From Kiritimatiellia bacterium (GTDB lineage: Bacteria; Verrucomicrobiota; Kiritimatiellia; RFP12; UBA3636): a stretch of DNA of 5,108 bases. The notes beneath the pieces were generated by a model. It did no database searches and was not told the DNA's origin. It was given only the letters and a program-made list of their open reading frames with translations. Both the position numbers and the translations under genes were made by a program. The first letter of the stretch is position 1. Each line of letters begins with the position of its first letter. Of the stretch, positions 5,052 to 5,108 are shown piece by piece. The stretch spans positions 1 through 5,108 of the forward strand of contig JAFUXX010000103.1 in assembly GCA_017476965.1 (NCBI GenBank), in the 5' to 3' direction.

Positions 5052-5108
5052 GGCCGCCGAGGCCGCGCCCCGCTCCGACGCGGCGCGTCCGCGGGCGCGC
5101 CCATGCCG

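Noticed and set aside
5082..5101. Terminator after the 79-residue membrane protein
   Set aside because: GGCGCG and CGCGCC can form a 6-bp stem, but there is no T-tract and such stems are common in GC-rich DNA.
5103..5108. Start of another gene at the right edge (ATGCCG)
   Set aside because: Only two codons are visible and there is no Shine-Dalgarno before them.

Overview
The window is GC-rich and reads like accessory DNA from an anaerobic, polysaccharide-degrading bacterium. The best guess is a Kiritimatiellae/Verrucomicrobiota-type lineage. The grounds are a XylR-like regulator (sugar-binding fold plus AraC helix-turn-helix), an autotransporter-repeat-like C-terminus, a GH115-like hydrolase remnant, and REP elements with their own transposase. 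This assignment is inference from remembered family patterns, not from a search.

Bases 1-1450 are a REP/RAYT module. A G-rich tandem repeat lies at the left edge. It is followed by a REP element, a single-strand (HUH/Y1) REP-associated transposase gene (244-1335), three tandem inverted REP units, and a further REP in the original orientation. Each complete REP has a GTAG tetranucleotide at the foot of an 8-bp hairpin, the hallmark of RAYT-linked repeats. The transposase carries an extra C-terminal domain that looks Rossmann/DprA-like. Its reading frame then runs through the three 39-bp REP units, so the REP sequence is predicted to be translated as a 13-residue protein repeat.

Bases 1452-2861 are a patchwork of broken genes. 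On the minus strand lie the last 57 codons of an autotransporter-type repeat protein and two out-of-frame pieces of a GH115-like (xylan alpha-glucuronidase-type) hydrolase. On the plus strand lie two out-of-frame pieces of a XylR-like regulator. The layout is what a divergent regulator/hydrolase pair would leave after deletions removed both 5' ends and internal parts of both genes.

Bases 2858-4524 are an intact minus-strand operon of three tightly packed genes: two small multi-span membrane proteins and a DUF362 protein with a signal-peptide-like N-terminal extension. The stop codon of the DUF362 gene overlaps that of the broken regulator in a shared CTAG.

Bases 4525-4811 form a divergent promoter region with a credible promoter on each strand. 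It drives the three-gene operon leftward and a short single-span membrane protein gene (4812-5051) rightward. The last 57 bases hold nothing I can call.
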